From Nocardia pneumoniae NBRC 100136 (lineage in GTDB: Bacteria; Actinomycetota; Actinomycetes; Mycobacteriales; Mycobacteriaceae), in contig NZ_BAGF01000149.1 in assembly GCF_000308755.1 (NCBI RefSeq), positions 1-64,000 of the forward strand: DNA of 64,000 bases, read 5' to 3'. Positions 24,814 to 34,183 of the stretch are shown in pieces (position 1 is the first letter of the stretch; the number at the start of each line of letters is the position of its first letter). The notes under the pieces are model-generated. The model was not told the DNA's origin. It was given only the letters and a program-made list of their open reading frames with translations, and did not search any database. A program made the translations under genes and the position numbers.

Positions 24814-26769
24814 ATGGAACCAACGGCCAAGCAGCGCGCCGCGCTGAGCGTCATCTGCGACACCTTCAACCCCGGCGACGAGCTGACGCTGCCCGGCGCG
24901 AGCGCGCTCGGTGCGGTCGATACGGTCTTCGAACTGCTGGGCCGTAACCCCCGGCAGGCCGAGAAGAAGCAGTTGGCCATGCTGCTGGACCTGTGGGACT
25001 CACCGCTGACCGGCTTGCTGACCGGAAGAGGCCCACGGCGGTTCTCCAGCTTGTCGCAGCGGCAGCGGGAGCGGGCGCTGCTCCGGCTCGCCGATTCGCG
25101 GTTCGCGTCGGTGCGCGTGATCTTCCAGGCGCTGAAGCAAGCTTCGCTGCTGTCCTACAACATCACCCCCGGCCCGTCGGGCGCCAACCCGCTGTGGAAA
25201 GAGATCGGCTATCCCGCTCCCGCGGGCCCGCTGCCGACGGCGCCGAAGCCCTCGTTGACCCCACTGCGCTGCGCCGAGAGGACGGAGTTGGCCTGCGATG
25301 TGGTGGTCGTCGGCTCGGGCGCCGGTGGGGGCGCCGCCGCCGCGGTGCTGGCCGAAGCCGGGCTCGACGTCGTGGTGCTGGAACGCGGAAACTATTACGA
25401 CGATCGGGATTTCGGCACCGGCGAGCTCGGCGCGCTACAGCGCCTGTACGCGCCGGGCCCGTCCGCGTCCGCGGAAGGTCAGATCACTCTCGTCGCGGGC
25501 ACGTGCCTGGGCGGCGGAACCGTGGTCAACTGGAGCACCTCCTTGCCCACGCCCGGCGACGTCCGGACGGAGTGGGCCGCCCTGGGCGCCCGGCAATTCG
25601 CCGACGCCGAGTTCGGCGACGCGCTCGACGTGGTGCGACGGCGGATCGGCGTCACCGACCAGCGTTCTCCGCTGTCGGCGCGTGACGGTGTATTGGAGCG
25701 CGGCGCCTCGGCGCTGGGCTGGGAAGTGGATACCTTGCCGCGCAACGTCTCCGACGCCTGCGATGCCGGTGTGGAGTGCGGCCGATGCGGTTACGGGTGC
25801 CGGTTGGGCGCCAAACAGTCGGTGACCAAGACCTGGCTCGTGGACGCGGCCGATCGTGGTGCGCGGCTGGTCGTGGACGCCGATGTCCGTCGGATCGTCG
25901 TGCGCAACGGTCGTGCGCAGGGTGTGTCGGCCCGCACCTCGGACGGCGTCGAGATCCAGGTGCACGCTCGTGCGGTGGTGGTCGCGGCCGGGGCCATCCA
26001 GACGCCCGCGCTGCTGCGGCGTTCCGGATTGCGCAACAAGAACATCGGCCGCTATCTGCGCCTGCATCCGGCCGCCGCCGTGTTCGGGGTGTTCGACGAG
26101 GAGATCCGGCCATGGGAGGGCGGCATGCAGACCCGCATCTGCCGCCGCCACAGCGATCTGGACGGCAACGGCTACGGGGTCATCTACGAAACCGGGCCGG
26201 TGCATCCCGGCCTGGCAACCGGATTCATGAGCTGGCGCTGCGCGTCTGAGCACCGTGCCGTCATGCTCGGCTTCGCGCGCACCAACGCCATCGGCATCAT
26301 CACTCGCGACCGTGATCCCGGTACCGTCTCCATCGACCGCAGCGGTGAGCCGTTCGTCGAATACCGGCTCTCGGACCACGACGCCGCCCATATGCACACC
26401 GGAGTGGTCGGGGCCGCAAGCATTCTGGAGGCCGCCGGAGCGCGCCGTATCTTCTCCGGACACCAGGCGGGCATCTCCTACGAACCCGGCAAGCGCGGCT
26501 CGCATGCCGATTTCGCCGACGCCTGCCAGGCCGCCGGGTACGGGCCGGGACAATGCTCGATGGGTGCCCTGCACATCATGGGCTCGGCCCGGATGGGCGG
26601 CTCGCCCGACCTGTCGGCCACCAACCCCGACGGCGCGACCTGGGAGATCGGGAATATCGTCGTCGCCGACGCCTCGTGCTTCCCGACCGCATCGGGTGTG
26701 AACCCCATGGTGTCGATCGAGGCGATCGCCTACATGAACGCGAAAAGGCTTGCCGCGCAGCTCATATGA
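24814..26769 (+). CDS. GMC oxidoreductase, long-chain alcohol oxidase type
   Basis: The product is 651 residues from the ATG at 24814 after GGAGGG; frames upstream carry no protein-like sequence. Residues 1-120 form a helical N-terminal extension seen in fatty-alcohol oxidases. The FAD site is VVVVGSGAGGGAAAAVLAEAG near 165, then GTCLGGGTVVNW. A cysteine-rich piece, CDAGVECGRCGYGCRLGAK, precedes KTWLVDAADRG and is typical of the long-chain alcohol oxidase branch. The C-terminal catalytic region has ALHIMGSARMGG and GVNPMVSIEAIAYMNA. It should oxidise a hydrophobic alcohol using oxygen or another acceptor. Confidence 0.88.
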   Translation: MEPTAKQRAALSVICDTFNPGDELTLPGASALGAVDTVFELLGRNPRQAEKKQLAMLLDLWDSPLTGLLTGRGPRRFSSLSQRQRERALLRLADSRFASVRVIFQALKQASLLSYNITPGPSGANPLWKEIGYPAPAGPLPTAPKPSLTPLRCAERTELACDVVVVGSGAGGGAAAAVLAEAGLDVVVLERGNYYDDRDFGTGELGALQRLYAPGPSASAEGQITLVAGTCLGGGTVVNWSTSLPTPGDVRTEWAALGARQFADAEFGDALDVVRRRIGVTDQRSPLSARDGVLERGASALGWEVDTLPRNVSDACDAGVECGRCGYGCRLGAKQSVTKTWLVDAADRGARLVVDADVRRIVVRNGRAQGVSARTSDGVEIQVHARAVVVAAGAIQTPALLRRSGLRNKNIGRYLRLHPAAAVFGVFDEEIRPWEGGMQTRICRRHSDLDGNGYGVIYETGPVHPGLATGFMSWRCASEHRAVMLGFARTNAIGIITRDRDPGTVSIDRSGEPFVEYRLSDHDAAHMHTGVVGAASILEAAGARRIFSGHQAGISYEPGKRGSHADFADACQAAGYGPGQCSMGALHIMGSARMGGSPDLSATNPDGATWEIGNIVVADASCFPTASGVNPMVSIEAIAYMNAKRLAAQLI

Positions 26770-26789
26770 TTGCAGGCTAGGCTTCCGGC

Positions 26790-27443
26790 ATGAGCACGGC
26801 GCCGTCCGGCAACCTTCCCGGTCGACCGGAGAATCGACGACTCCGGTCACAGCTCGCCTGGTACCTGGTACTCGCCTGCACGGTTGCGTCTTGCCCAGGC
26901 GCACTTCTGCGGGCAAGTGCCCCGGACAGCGCCGAGTCGTTGCTGTTGTGGTTTTTCTCGATCAGCGCCTCGTTCGGGTTGTTCTGTGTGATCATCGGCT
27001 ACCTGACCCGGGTAGTCGTAACCCGGCGGCTTCGGGTACCCGAGCTCGGTCCCCTGCTCGCGCCTGCGCTGGTGGCGGCGTTCACGGTGGCCGCGTGGGG
27101 CGCGGACCTACCGATCGCGGTGCGCTGGCAGTTCTCGGCGCACAGCTTCGATGACGCCGCACGGCAGGTGCGCGACGGTGTCGATCCGCGGACGTTCGAA
27201 GGTGACCGGCTCGGGCTCTACCGCATCGATAGTGCGGACCGCTACGCCTGGGGTATCTATTTCAGGACCAGCCCGAGGACAGGCAACTGCTCGAGCGGGG
27301 GTGGAGGGTTTGCCCAGCTCACCGCCGCCTCTCGCGCGTCCGACGCATTCCATCACCTGAATGGTGACTGGCATTGGTTCTGCCTCGACAGTGCAGGTGG
27401 CGAAGTGATAGTGCCAGACCATCCCATCGGGGAATGGCGCTAG
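26790..27443 (+). CDS. Hypothetical membrane protein
   Basis: The product is 217 residues with three hydrophobic helices in the first 110 residues (YLVLACTVASCPGALL, LLLWFFSISASFGLFCVIIGYL, LLAPALVAAFTVAAW), then a soluble domain of about 100 residues that carries two cysteines (GNCSSGGGG and WFCLDSAGG) and probably faces the outside. The start is preceded by TAGGCT six bases away, so the mRNA may be leaderless; alternatively it is cotranscribed with the GMC gene 20 bases upstream. No family recognised. Confidence 0.7.
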   Translation: MSTAPSGNLPGRPENRRLRSQLAWYLVLACTVASCPGALLRASAPDSAESLLLWFFSISASFGLFCVIIGYLTRVVVTRRLRVPELGPLLAPALVAAFTVAAWGADLPIAVRWQFSAHSFDDAARQVRDGVDPRTFEGDRLGLYRIDSADRYAWGIYFRTSPRTGNCSSGGGGFAQLTAASRASDAFHHLNGDWHWFCLDSAGGEVIVPDHPIGEWR

Positions 27444-27452
27444 CCGCTGTTG

Positions 27453-27827
27453 TCAGATCGCTCGTATTCCGTTCAGCACGGCATGGAGCACACCGAGATC
27501 GGAATTGGCCTCCGCCGTGGACTGCTCCGATCGGCAGACCAGCTGGCCGTCATCGATCAGGTCGCCGACGAGAACCTTCGTCATCGTCAAGGGAAGGCCG
27601 AGGTGCGCCGCCACCTCGGCCACCGACTGCGGGGTGCGGCACAACTCGGCGATGGCGGCGTATTCCGGTTCGGTGCGCCGCAGTACGGTACCGTGCCCGG
27701 CGTCGACCACCAGGGTGGCGACGTTCAGTTCCGGCCGTACGGCACGACCCCGGCCGCGGGTGATGGCGTAGAGCCGGACCAGCGGGCCGGCGTCCTCCTC
27801 ATACCAGGGTTCGCGCGGATGACTCAT
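27453..27827 (-). CDS. cvnC: CvnC-type DUF742 protein
   Basis: The product is 124 residues from the ATG at 27827. DUF742 hallmarks are present: EEDAGPLVRLYAITRGRGR at the N-terminus and the winged-helix-like part SVAEVAAHLGLPLTMTKVLVGDLIDDG. In conservons it is the third component and is thought to link the roadblock protein with the GTPase. Its start overlaps the stop of the roadblock gene by four bases. The expected CvnD GTPase does not follow; the next gene is rightward. Confidence 0.9.
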   Translation of the reverse strand: MSHPREPWYEEDAGPLVRLYAITRGRGRAVRPELNVATLVVDAGHGTVLRRTEPEYAAIAELCRTPQSVAEVAAHLGLPLTMTKVLVGDLIDDGQLVCRSEQSTAEANSDLGVLHAVLNGIRAI

Positions 27828-28240
27828 GGCTGTGTCGAAGCGGGCGGGTGCGGGCGGGAGTCGACCGACAGATGTGTGCCGACCCGCTGTACCGTCTGAT
27901 TCATCTGGTAGGCGACCATGCCCATGTCGGCGTCCTCGGACGCCAGCAGCGCCAGACAGGCGTTGGCGCCCGCCGCGGTGACGAACAGCACCGCGCGGTC
28001 GAGTTCCACCACCGTCTGGCTGACCCCACCGGCATCGAAATGGTGTCCGACGCTGCGCGACAGACTGTGCAGCGCCGACGCCATCGCGCAGAACCGCTCG
28101 GCGTCGGTCCGGTCGAGCTGATTCGAATAGCCGAGCAGCAGCCCGTCCGAGGACAGCAGTACCGCGCAGCGTGCTCCGGTCAGTCCGTTGACCAGCTCGT
28201 CGAGCAGCCAGCCGAGGCCGGTTGTCGGGGAAGTAGTCAT
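27824..28240 (-). CDS. cvnB: CvnB-type roadblock/LC7 protein
   Basis: The product is 138 residues. It starts with LGWLLDELVNGLTGARCAVLLSSDGLLLGYS, the roadblock/LC7 fold found in conservons and in GTPase-activating systems. The rest (MASALHSLSRSVGHHFDAGG, then QTVVELDRAVLFVTAAGANACLALLA) is also standard. It should form dimers and regulate a small GTPase, which is absent here. Located 33 bases after the sensor gene; it overlaps cvnC by four bases. Confidence 0.92.
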   Translation of the reverse strand: MTTSPTTGLGWLLDELVNGLTGARCAVLLSSDGLLLGYSNQLDRTDAERFCAMASALHSLSRSVGHHFDAGGVSQTVVELDRAVLFVTAAGANACLALLASEDADMGMVAYQMNQTVQRVGTHLSVDSRPHPPASTQP

Positions 28241-28273
28241 CGTCGCCTTTTCTGGTGGGTTCTTCGTCGCGGT

Positions 28274-30694
28274 CTAGTCGACGTCGGGTCGGGTCCGGCG
28301 TCCCTGGCGGGTGCCGCTCTCGATGGCGCTCATCAGATTGCGCGCCTCGTCGGCGGTTCGCTCCCGCACCGGAGCGATGGTGGGCGCCGCCGTCTCGGTC
28401 GCGGATTCGGACTGACGACGGCGTCGCGGTAGGGGTGGCTTGGAATCCGGAGTCGCCGCGGAAGACGTCGTGGCGGCAGGGGATTCGCTGCTTTCGCCCG
28501 GCGCCGAGGAGGACGAGTCCTGTTCGGAGTGCGGTGTGAACCATGCCGATTGCCGCGCCACCGGCGACTGCTGCCGCTTCGCGTCGTCCGGGGCCGTGCT
28601 GTCCGCGGCATCGATGGGCTTGCCGTCGAGATCGCCGTTCTCCTCCTGGGACGGGCTCTGCGGCTGCAAGAGTGCGGTGGGGATCAGCACCACCGCGCGA
28701 ACACCGCCGTAAACGGATTCGCCCAGCCGCACCGAAACACCGTGGCGGTGTGCCAGTTTCGCGACGACGAACAGCCCCAGCCGGGCGTCGCTGGACAGCG
28801 ACACCACGCTGAAGTCCGGTGGATTCGACAGCAGTTCGTTGCGTGCGGCGAAGTCGGCCTCCGACATGCCCAGGCCCTGATCGATGATCTCGATCGCGAC
28901 GCCGCGCCCGACCACGACGCCGGAAACCTCGACGCGCGCCTGCGGGGGTGAGAAGGCGGTCGCGTTGTCCATCAGCTCGGCCATCAGATGGATCAGGTCG
29001 GCTACGGCCTTGCTCGACACCTGTGCCTCGGGCATCCGGCCGGTCTGGATCCGGGCGTAATCGAGGCTTTCCGCGACCGCGCCGCGAACCAGCTCCAGCA
29101 GCGGAACCGGCTTACGCCAACGGCGGCCCGGTTGCTCGCCGCCGAGAATGATGAGGTTCTCCGCATTGCGTCTGGCCCGGGTGGCCAGGTGGTCCAGCTG
29201 GAACAGCAGCTCGAGCTGGTCGGCGTTCTCCTCCTTGCGCTCGGCCTGGTCCAGCAGGGCCAGCTGCCGATGCACCACGACCTGGCTGCGGTGGGCGATG
29301 TTGAGGAACACCGCGTTCACGCCCGCGCGTGTCTTCGCCTCCGCGACCGCGGCGGCCACGGCCGCGACATGCGCCCGGTTGAAGGCGTCGGCCACCTGGC
29401 CGAGTTCGTCGGTACCGAAATCCAGACGCGACGCCTCGGCCGTCGAGTCGACGTTCTCGCCCTGACCGAGCCTGCGCATCAGATCGGGCAGCTGATGGTC
29501 GGCCAATTCCAAGGTGTCGCGCCGCAATCGGCGCATGCGCCCGATGAAACGGTTGGCCAGGATCAATGCCGCCAGGAAGGCGAGGGTCGCGATCACCAGC
29601 ACCGCCGCACCGCCGAGCAGGGACTGCTGCGCGGTCCGCTCGCCATGCTCGCGCGCGATGACGTGCGCGTCGCGGCTCTGGTCCTCCCAGAGTTTCAGCA
29701 GTGCCGACACGACCTGACCGGATGCCTCCTGCCATGCGGCGACGCTCATGGGTAGCGGGGCGGTCTTGGACGTGGAGCGAGAGTCCTGGGACCGGCCGGT
29801 GCCGTCGCCGAGACGGCTGGACTCATCGGAGGTGGTGTCGCTCGCCGACACCGGACCGCGCAGCATCACCGCGTCCTGCATCGCGATCACCTTCTGGTAG
29901 GCCGGTCCGGCGGTGATCTCGTTGAGCTGAGCGAGCCGGGTCCCCTTCAGCACGCGCCCCGAATACGCCACCTCACTGCGGAATTCGCCCACCAGACGGT
30001 TGAACTCGGTGAACTGCGCCGGAGTGTGTTCGCCGAGGGTCAGCGCTACCGCGCCCAGGGTGTCCGCCATCGACAGCGACTCGGCCGCGCGCAGCGGATC
30101 GACGCCGTAGCCCAGTTCGACGGCGATGTCGGCCTCCGGCGCCACCCGGGCGGCCAGCATCGACGCGGCGATGATCGTCCCGATGAGCTGACTGAAGAAA
30201 TCGAACACCTGATTCGGCGGGACCTGCTGCGCGTCCACCCCGCCGCGCAGCGCCGGAACTATGGTGAACAGCTTGTTGTAACCCTCGATATCGCTGGCCG
30301 AACCGCCGGGATTGAGTTTGCGGGCGGCGTCACCCTTGGCCATCACCGCCGCCAGCGCAGCGTCCGAGCGCTGGCGCGCGGCGGCAAGCCCCTGTGCGAG
30401 TTCGGCATCGCCCGCCAGATACAGCAGCGACAACCGCCGCTCCTCTTCGAACGCTTGCACCATGAGAATGGCCGGTCCGGTGGTGCTGGTGGCCAGCTCC
30501 GCCCATTCCTTCGCCGCCCGGCTGGAGTTCACCAGATAGCCGGCCGCGCCGCCGCCGATCGCGAGCAGCGTGACGCTGGAGATGAGCACGATCGCCAACA
30601 GCCGCATGCGCACACCGACTCGACCACGGACATTGCGCTGGCTCGACCTCGCCAGTCCCACAGCGGATTTGCGCAGCTCGACCCACTTGCTCAC
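28274..30694 (-). CDS. cvnA: CvnA-type sensor histidine kinase with NIT domain
   Basis: The product is 806 residues. A membrane helix at about 31-52 (LLAIVLISSVTLLAIGGGAAG) is followed by an extracytoplasmic nitrate/nitrite-sensing-like domain (FEEERRLSLLYLAGD) up to about 340. A second helix (GGAAVLVIATLAFLAALILA) leads to a HAMP-like linker and then the kinase part: IAHRSQVVVHRQLALLDQAE, LIHLMAELMDNATAFSPP (N box), EIIDQGLGMSE and LGLFVVAKLAHRHGV. A 150-residue Pro/Ser/Ala-rich tail ends the protein. It is first in the leftward cvnABC operon. Confidence 0.92.
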   Translation of the reverse strand: MSKWVELRKSAVGLARSSQRNVRGRVGVRMRLLAIVLISSVTLLAIGGGAAGYLVNSSRAAKEWAELATSTTGPAILMVQAFEEERRLSLLYLAGDAELAQGLAAARQRSDAALAAVMAKGDAARKLNPGGSASDIEGYNKLFTIVPALRGGVDAQQVPPNQVFDFFSQLIGTIIAASMLAARVAPEADIAVELGYGVDPLRAAESLSMADTLGAVALTLGEHTPAQFTEFNRLVGEFRSEVAYSGRVLKGTRLAQLNEITAGPAYQKVIAMQDAVMLRGPVSASDTTSDESSRLGDGTGRSQDSRSTSKTAPLPMSVAAWQEASGQVVSALLKLWEDQSRDAHVIAREHGERTAQQSLLGGAAVLVIATLAFLAALILANRFIGRMRRLRRDTLELADHQLPDLMRRLGQGENVDSTAEASRLDFGTDELGQVADAFNRAHVAAVAAAVAEAKTRAGVNAVFLNIAHRSQVVVHRQLALLDQAERKEENADQLELLFQLDHLATRARRNAENLIILGGEQPGRRWRKPVPLLELVRGAVAESLDYARIQTGRMPEAQVSSKAVADLIHLMAELMDNATAFSPPQARVEVSGVVVGRGVAIEIIDQGLGMSEADFAARNELLSNPPDFSVVSLSSDARLGLFVVAKLAHRHGVSVRLGESVYGGVRAVVLIPTALLQPQSPSQEENGDLDGKPIDAADSTAPDDAKRQQSPVARQSAWFTPHSEQDSSSSAPGESSESPAATTSSAATPDSKPPLPRRRRQSESATETAAPTIAPVRERTADEARNLMSAIESGTRQGRRTRPDVD

Positions 30695-31293
30695 GCGTAA
30701 TGCCCTACCTCCGACGCGGCTCCGCCCGGCCCGGACGGCACCTCACCCAATACCCGCGCCAGAGAGTAACGAAACTATCGCGTCACAGTCGCGGATCTGC
30801 ACAGTTGTGACAGGTAACCTCGCCCCGGTCGAGCTCGTCAACCCCCGCCGTATTGTCGCTCCTGGCAGGTGAGAAGCGCACGAGCACGCCTGTGCGGCTG
30901 GACTTTCCTCGGCCGCGGCATGGCTCGGAGGCCGACCAGCAGCGCGCGGCACGGCTCGTCGACGAGGTGCTGAGCTGATCGGACGTGTACGAGATGAGCC
31001 CGTGGTGCACACCGGCCTACGCTGCGCATCCGCCTGTATCGGTTCCGTATCTGCTAAAGAATCACCATCGACATACTGAGCGCGGTTCCGGTGGACCTTC
31101 CGCTCAATCTCCAGACAAGTTCGAATGCGCACTAACATGGTGGAGGTATCGCGATAGCGGGCTGGTTTGGCTGGAGGGGCGCGGGTTGCCACTCGTACTC
31201 GAGGAGTCGGCAGCGTGAACGGGAACCCGCCGCCGAAAGCTGGTCGTACAGTCTCCGCGGCCCGGTGTGCCGCCGATCGCTACGAGCGTGATC
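30695..31293. other. Intergenic region with a recurring 17-base element
   Basis: About 600 bases. It should carry the cvn promoter at its left end. Frames here have poor start context and composition. At 31137-31153 lies ATGGTGGAGGTATCGCG, which matches 16 of 17 bases of the leader of the XRE regulator at 12346. Here the frame from that ATG closes after six codons. No full gene follows, so it may be a remnant. Confidence 0.5.
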
Positions 31294-31812
31294 TCAGTAC
31301 TTCGCCATGAGGTAGGAGCCGATGATGATCATGACGCAAGCCGCGACGCGCCGGGCATTGATTCGGCGACGAGGGAAGCCCAGCACCCCGAAATGGTCCA
31401 TCGCCGCCGCGACGAACATCTGACCGGCGATGATCAAGGCGTTGAACGTGCCGACGCCGACACTGGAGGCCACCGAGATCATGGCGAAGATCGCCGCACC
31501 ACCGGTCAGGCCGCCGAACGGCGCCCACTTGGGCATGGCCGCGAGGTCGGCACGGGTGGGCCACTCCTGGCGGCGCGAAACAACCAGTGCGGCAAGGAGA
31601 ATCGCGCCGACGCCGGTGAGGGCCACGGCGTAGGAGATCACCCCGCACAGCCACACGTCCTTCAGTGCCAGCTTCAGCGTGTTCTGGCACCCGGCCTCGA
31701 CCGACCGCAACGCGCCGCCGACCAGCATGAGCGCGAAGATCAGGATCATCGCCGAGCGCGTCAGCGTGGGGCGCTTCTCGGCAGCGGTAGTGGTGGTCGT
31801 CGTGGTCGTCAT
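31294..31812 (-). CDS. YdcZ/DUF606-type DMT-family membrane protein
   Basis: The product is 172 residues from the ATG at 31812; the N-terminus is a run of eight threonines, then five membrane helices. Family features are SVEAGCQNTLKLAL after helix one, WAPFGGLTGGAAIFAMISV, and GQMFVAAAMDHFGVLGFPRR before the last helix. Members of this group work as half-size transporters, often in pairs. Its start overlaps the stop of a homologous gene by four bases, and the two probably form one heteromeric transporter. Substrate unknown. Confidence 0.82.
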   Translation of the reverse strand: MTTTTTTTTAAEKRPTLTRSAMILIFALMLVGGALRSVEAGCQNTLKLALKDVWLCGVISYAVALTGVGAILLAALVVSRRQEWPTRADLAAMPKWAPFGGLTGGAAIFAMISVASSVGVGTFNALIIAGQMFVAAAMDHFGVLGFPRRRINARRVAACVMIIIGSYLMAKY

Positions 31813-32333
31813 CGGGAAACCCCCTCGGCCCTGGCGGCGGTGAGTAATGCGGGTGGTTGTTCGGGCGAGTCGCTGGCCATCAGATAGACCGCCACCGTGA
31901 TCAACCCGACCGCGACCAGGCGGGGCGGGGTGATCTCTCGTGCGTGAAAACCCATGAGCCCGAGGTGATCCATCACCAGCGCGACCACCATCTCGCTCAC
32001 GATGACCACCGCGTTGAAGGTCGCCACGCCGACGTACCTGGCGACGGTGATCATGCCGACCACCGCCACGCCGCCGATCAAGCCGCCGAACGGCGCCCAC
32101 CACGGCATGTTCCGCACGTCGTCCAGACTCGGCCACGCCGAGGGCGCGACCACCTTCGACACCGCCAGGAAAATCGAGAAACCGGCCAGCGCAACGGCAT
32201 ACGAGAACACCGCGCACAGCCACACGTTCCGCACATAGATCTTCTGGGTGTTCTGGAACCCGACCTCGACGGACCGCAACCCACCGGACACGAAGATGAA
32301 GAGGAATACCAGCCCGAGACCGATGAAGGCCAT
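31809..32333 (-). CDS. YdcZ/DUF606-type DMT-family membrane protein, partner
   Basis: The product is 174 residues with five membrane segments. It is a clear paralogue of the next gene: SVEVGFQNTQKIYVRNVWLC, WWAPFGGLIGGVAVVGMITVA and SEMVVALVMDHLGLMGFHARE align closely. The pair is coupled by ATGA overlap. The promoter should be in 32334-32593. Export of a small amphiphilic compound is plausible for the DMT superfamily, but nothing specific can be said. Confidence 0.82.
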   Translation of the reverse strand: MAFIGLGLVFLFIFVSGGLRSVEVGFQNTQKIYVRNVWLCAVFSYAVALAGFSIFLAVSKVVAPSAWPSLDDVRNMPWWAPFGGLIGGVAVVGMITVARYVGVATFNAVVIVSEMVVALVMDHLGLMGFHAREITPPRLVAVGLITVAVYLMASDSPEQPPALLTAARAEGVSR

Positions 32334-32593
32334 GACCCGTCCTTCTGTTCAGGAAGCAGAAGCCATCACGAACTCAGCGACGGGCGCCCGACCTTTTCGG
32401 TAGTGACACCACCTTTCGTGACCTGTGTAACGTACCGCTGTGCAACGGCACCGTCAATAGCGGCGTATCCCAACGCAGTTCGCCCGCCCACGCCCAACCT
32501 GACGCCGTGGGCTCGACCGGGACCGCTCGCCCGTCGTGTCTCGAGTCATCCCGTAACCCGCTGAGCGCGAGCGCACCGGCAGTCCAGCCGCGA

Positions 32594-33088
32594 CTAGGCA
32601 GGCAGCACAGGCCAGTTCAGCTCCGTGCGCAGCTCGCTCGGGTCCATCTGCGGCGTCGGCCGGGTGATGTAGACCTCCCACCGGACCGGCCCCGGCGTGA
32701 GCCCATGCGCGCCGATCCAGGACCGCAAGCGGTCCCACGTAGCGCTCAACCCGTCGAACGCACCGGCGTGCACGATCCGAGCCACCTGTCCTGCGGGAAG
32801 GCGACCGGGGGTGACATCCCGGTCGAGCCGTATGCGCCGATCGACCGGGAACCCGACTTCGATATCCACCGAGCCGTCGGAGGCCTCCCGGTACAGGCCG
32901 AACGCGGGCCCCTCGATCATCGCCTCCTGCGCGCCGATAACCTCCGGCAACGTACGGAACGACATATCGAAGAACTCACGCAACTCGCCCACCGCGACCC
33001 GGCCGTGGACGACGGCCGTGGTCACCTCGGTGAGGTCGAGCAAATGGGGATCAGCCGTCAGATCAGCTGTGATCCGGCCTGTGGTCAT
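32594..33088 (-). CDS. GyrI-like effector-binding protein
   Basis: The product is 164 residues. The GyrI-like/AraC-effector fold is visible: a first strand TTAVVHGRVAVGELREFFD, then GPAFGLYREASDGSVDIEVGFPV, RLPAGQVARIVHAGAFDGLSATWDRLRSWI and the ending VRWEVYITRP. It stands alone, without a DNA-binding domain. Such proteins bind hydrophobic ligands and can act as drug-sequestering or hydrolysing factors. It may cooperate with the tandem DMT proteins upstream, but the 260-base gap argues against one operon. Confidence 0.82.
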   Translation of the reverse strand: MTTGRITADLTADPHLLDLTEVTTAVVHGRVAVGELREFFDMSFRTLPEVIGAQEAMIEGPAFGLYREASDGSVDIEVGFPVDRRIRLDRDVTPGRLPAGQVARIVHAGAFDGLSATWDRLRSWIGAHGLTPGPVRWEVYITRPTPQMDPSELRTELNWPVLPA

Positions 33089-33148
33089 GACTCTCCTTCG
33101 ATGTCGTCGCGGGGCTCCGATACCACTGACGGCGGGAACGGCCGGAAT

Positions 33149-34144
33149 TCATCGGATTCGTCTGGGACCGGGGGACATGCGGACGCGGACGATGGTGAGG
33201 ACGGTGACCACCAATACCGTCATGAGCTTCATGAGGTTCCAGGGGAGAGGGTCGGTGGTCGGTTCGGCGGCTGGTAGGTCCCTTGGTCGTTGGCGGTTCG
33301 GTGGGGACGACGGCGGCTCGGCGAGGGGGCGTTCCGCCTGGAACGGGGGTGTCTGCGTGATGACTGGAAATGGAACGATTTCGGGAGCGGGCGGGCCGAG
33401 TTGGAGGGGGCTCATCGGTACCGGCGGCGGGGCGGCGGGAAGCAGGAGGAGGCAGGTCAGCAACGCGCTGCCGGTGGCGGCACTGCCGACGGCGGCGCTG
33501 CCGAGCGCCGATCCGTTCGATCCAGGGCCGATGAGGCTCGACCCCGGGCCGATGAGGCTCGACCCGAACGAGCCGAAGGCGCTGCCGGTGGCCGATCCGA
33601 GCAGGAGCAATGCGCTTCCGGTCAAGGCGCTACCGGTACACGCCATCTGGACGCTGCCGGTATCGAGTTGCAGTGCCTCGGCGGGACTGCCTGCCATGCC
33701 GTTCGGGTCGGGTGCCGCATCCGTTGTGGCGTGTGGGCCACCGTCGAGTCCCGCATCGCCGGGACCGAGAAGGCCAGGGCTGTCGGGATCGGCGCTGCCG
33801 GCGCCGAGATAGCCGGGGCGAGCGCTCGTGGGCCCGGCGCTGCCGGAAGGCGGGCGAATTGGGCCGAGAGCCAAAGGTCCACCCGAAGTCGCGCCCTCGG
33901 CATCGGAACCGAAGGCGCTGCCGGACGGCGCGGGGCCGAGGCTCGGTGCACTGCCCGCCAGGTTGGAGTCGATCCCCGGGCCCGAACTACCGGTTGGGAG
34001 GTCGCCAAGTGGTAGCCACGGTGCCGCCTCCGCGGAGGCTTCTATCGGCCGAGCCGCGAGGGCGGCAATGGTCAGGGGGAGCATCGCCGCGGCGAATCCC
34101 TTCGTGAGTCCCCGTGTTCGAGTTGCGCCTCGGTTGCTTCGCAT
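33149..34144 (-). CDS. Exported low-complexity Gly/Ser/Pro/Ala protein with C-terminal anchor
   Basis: The product is 331 residues. It has a signal-type N-terminus (GFAAAMLPLTIAALAA after MRSNRGATRTRGLTK). The body is low complexity, with repeats such as GSALxGSA and a perfect SSLIGPG duplication. At the end, LMKLMTVLVVTVLTIVRV forms a membrane helix followed by RRIR, so the protein is probably exported and anchored. No family is recognised. Reality as a gene is supported by the signal, anchor and codon pattern, but the repeats make the function opaque. Confidence 0.6.
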   Translation of the reverse strand: MRSNRGATRTRGLTKGFAAAMLPLTIAALAARPIEASAEAAPWLPLGDLPTGSSGPGIDSNLAGSAPSLGPAPSGSAFGSDAEGATSGGPLALGPIRPPSGSAGPTSARPGYLGAGSADPDSPGLLGPGDAGLDGGPHATTDAAPDPNGMAGSPAEALQLDTGSVQMACTGSALTGSALLLLGSATGSAFGSFGSSLIGPGSSLIGPGSNGSALGSAAVGSAATGSALLTCLLLLPAAPPPVPMSPLQLGPPAPEIVPFPVITQTPPFQAERPLAEPPSSPPNRQRPRDLPAAEPTTDPLPWNLMKLMTVLVVTVLTIVRVRMSPGPRRIR

Positions 34145-34183
34145 CTGCTGTCGCCTCGTCGTTGTCGAAACTTGGCTGGAAGA

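Noticed and set aside
30743..31192. A 149-codon reverse frame in the gap before the DMT genes
   Set aside because: Composition is Arg/Ser/Pro/Thr heavy, there is no ribosome site, and no protein family is recognised.
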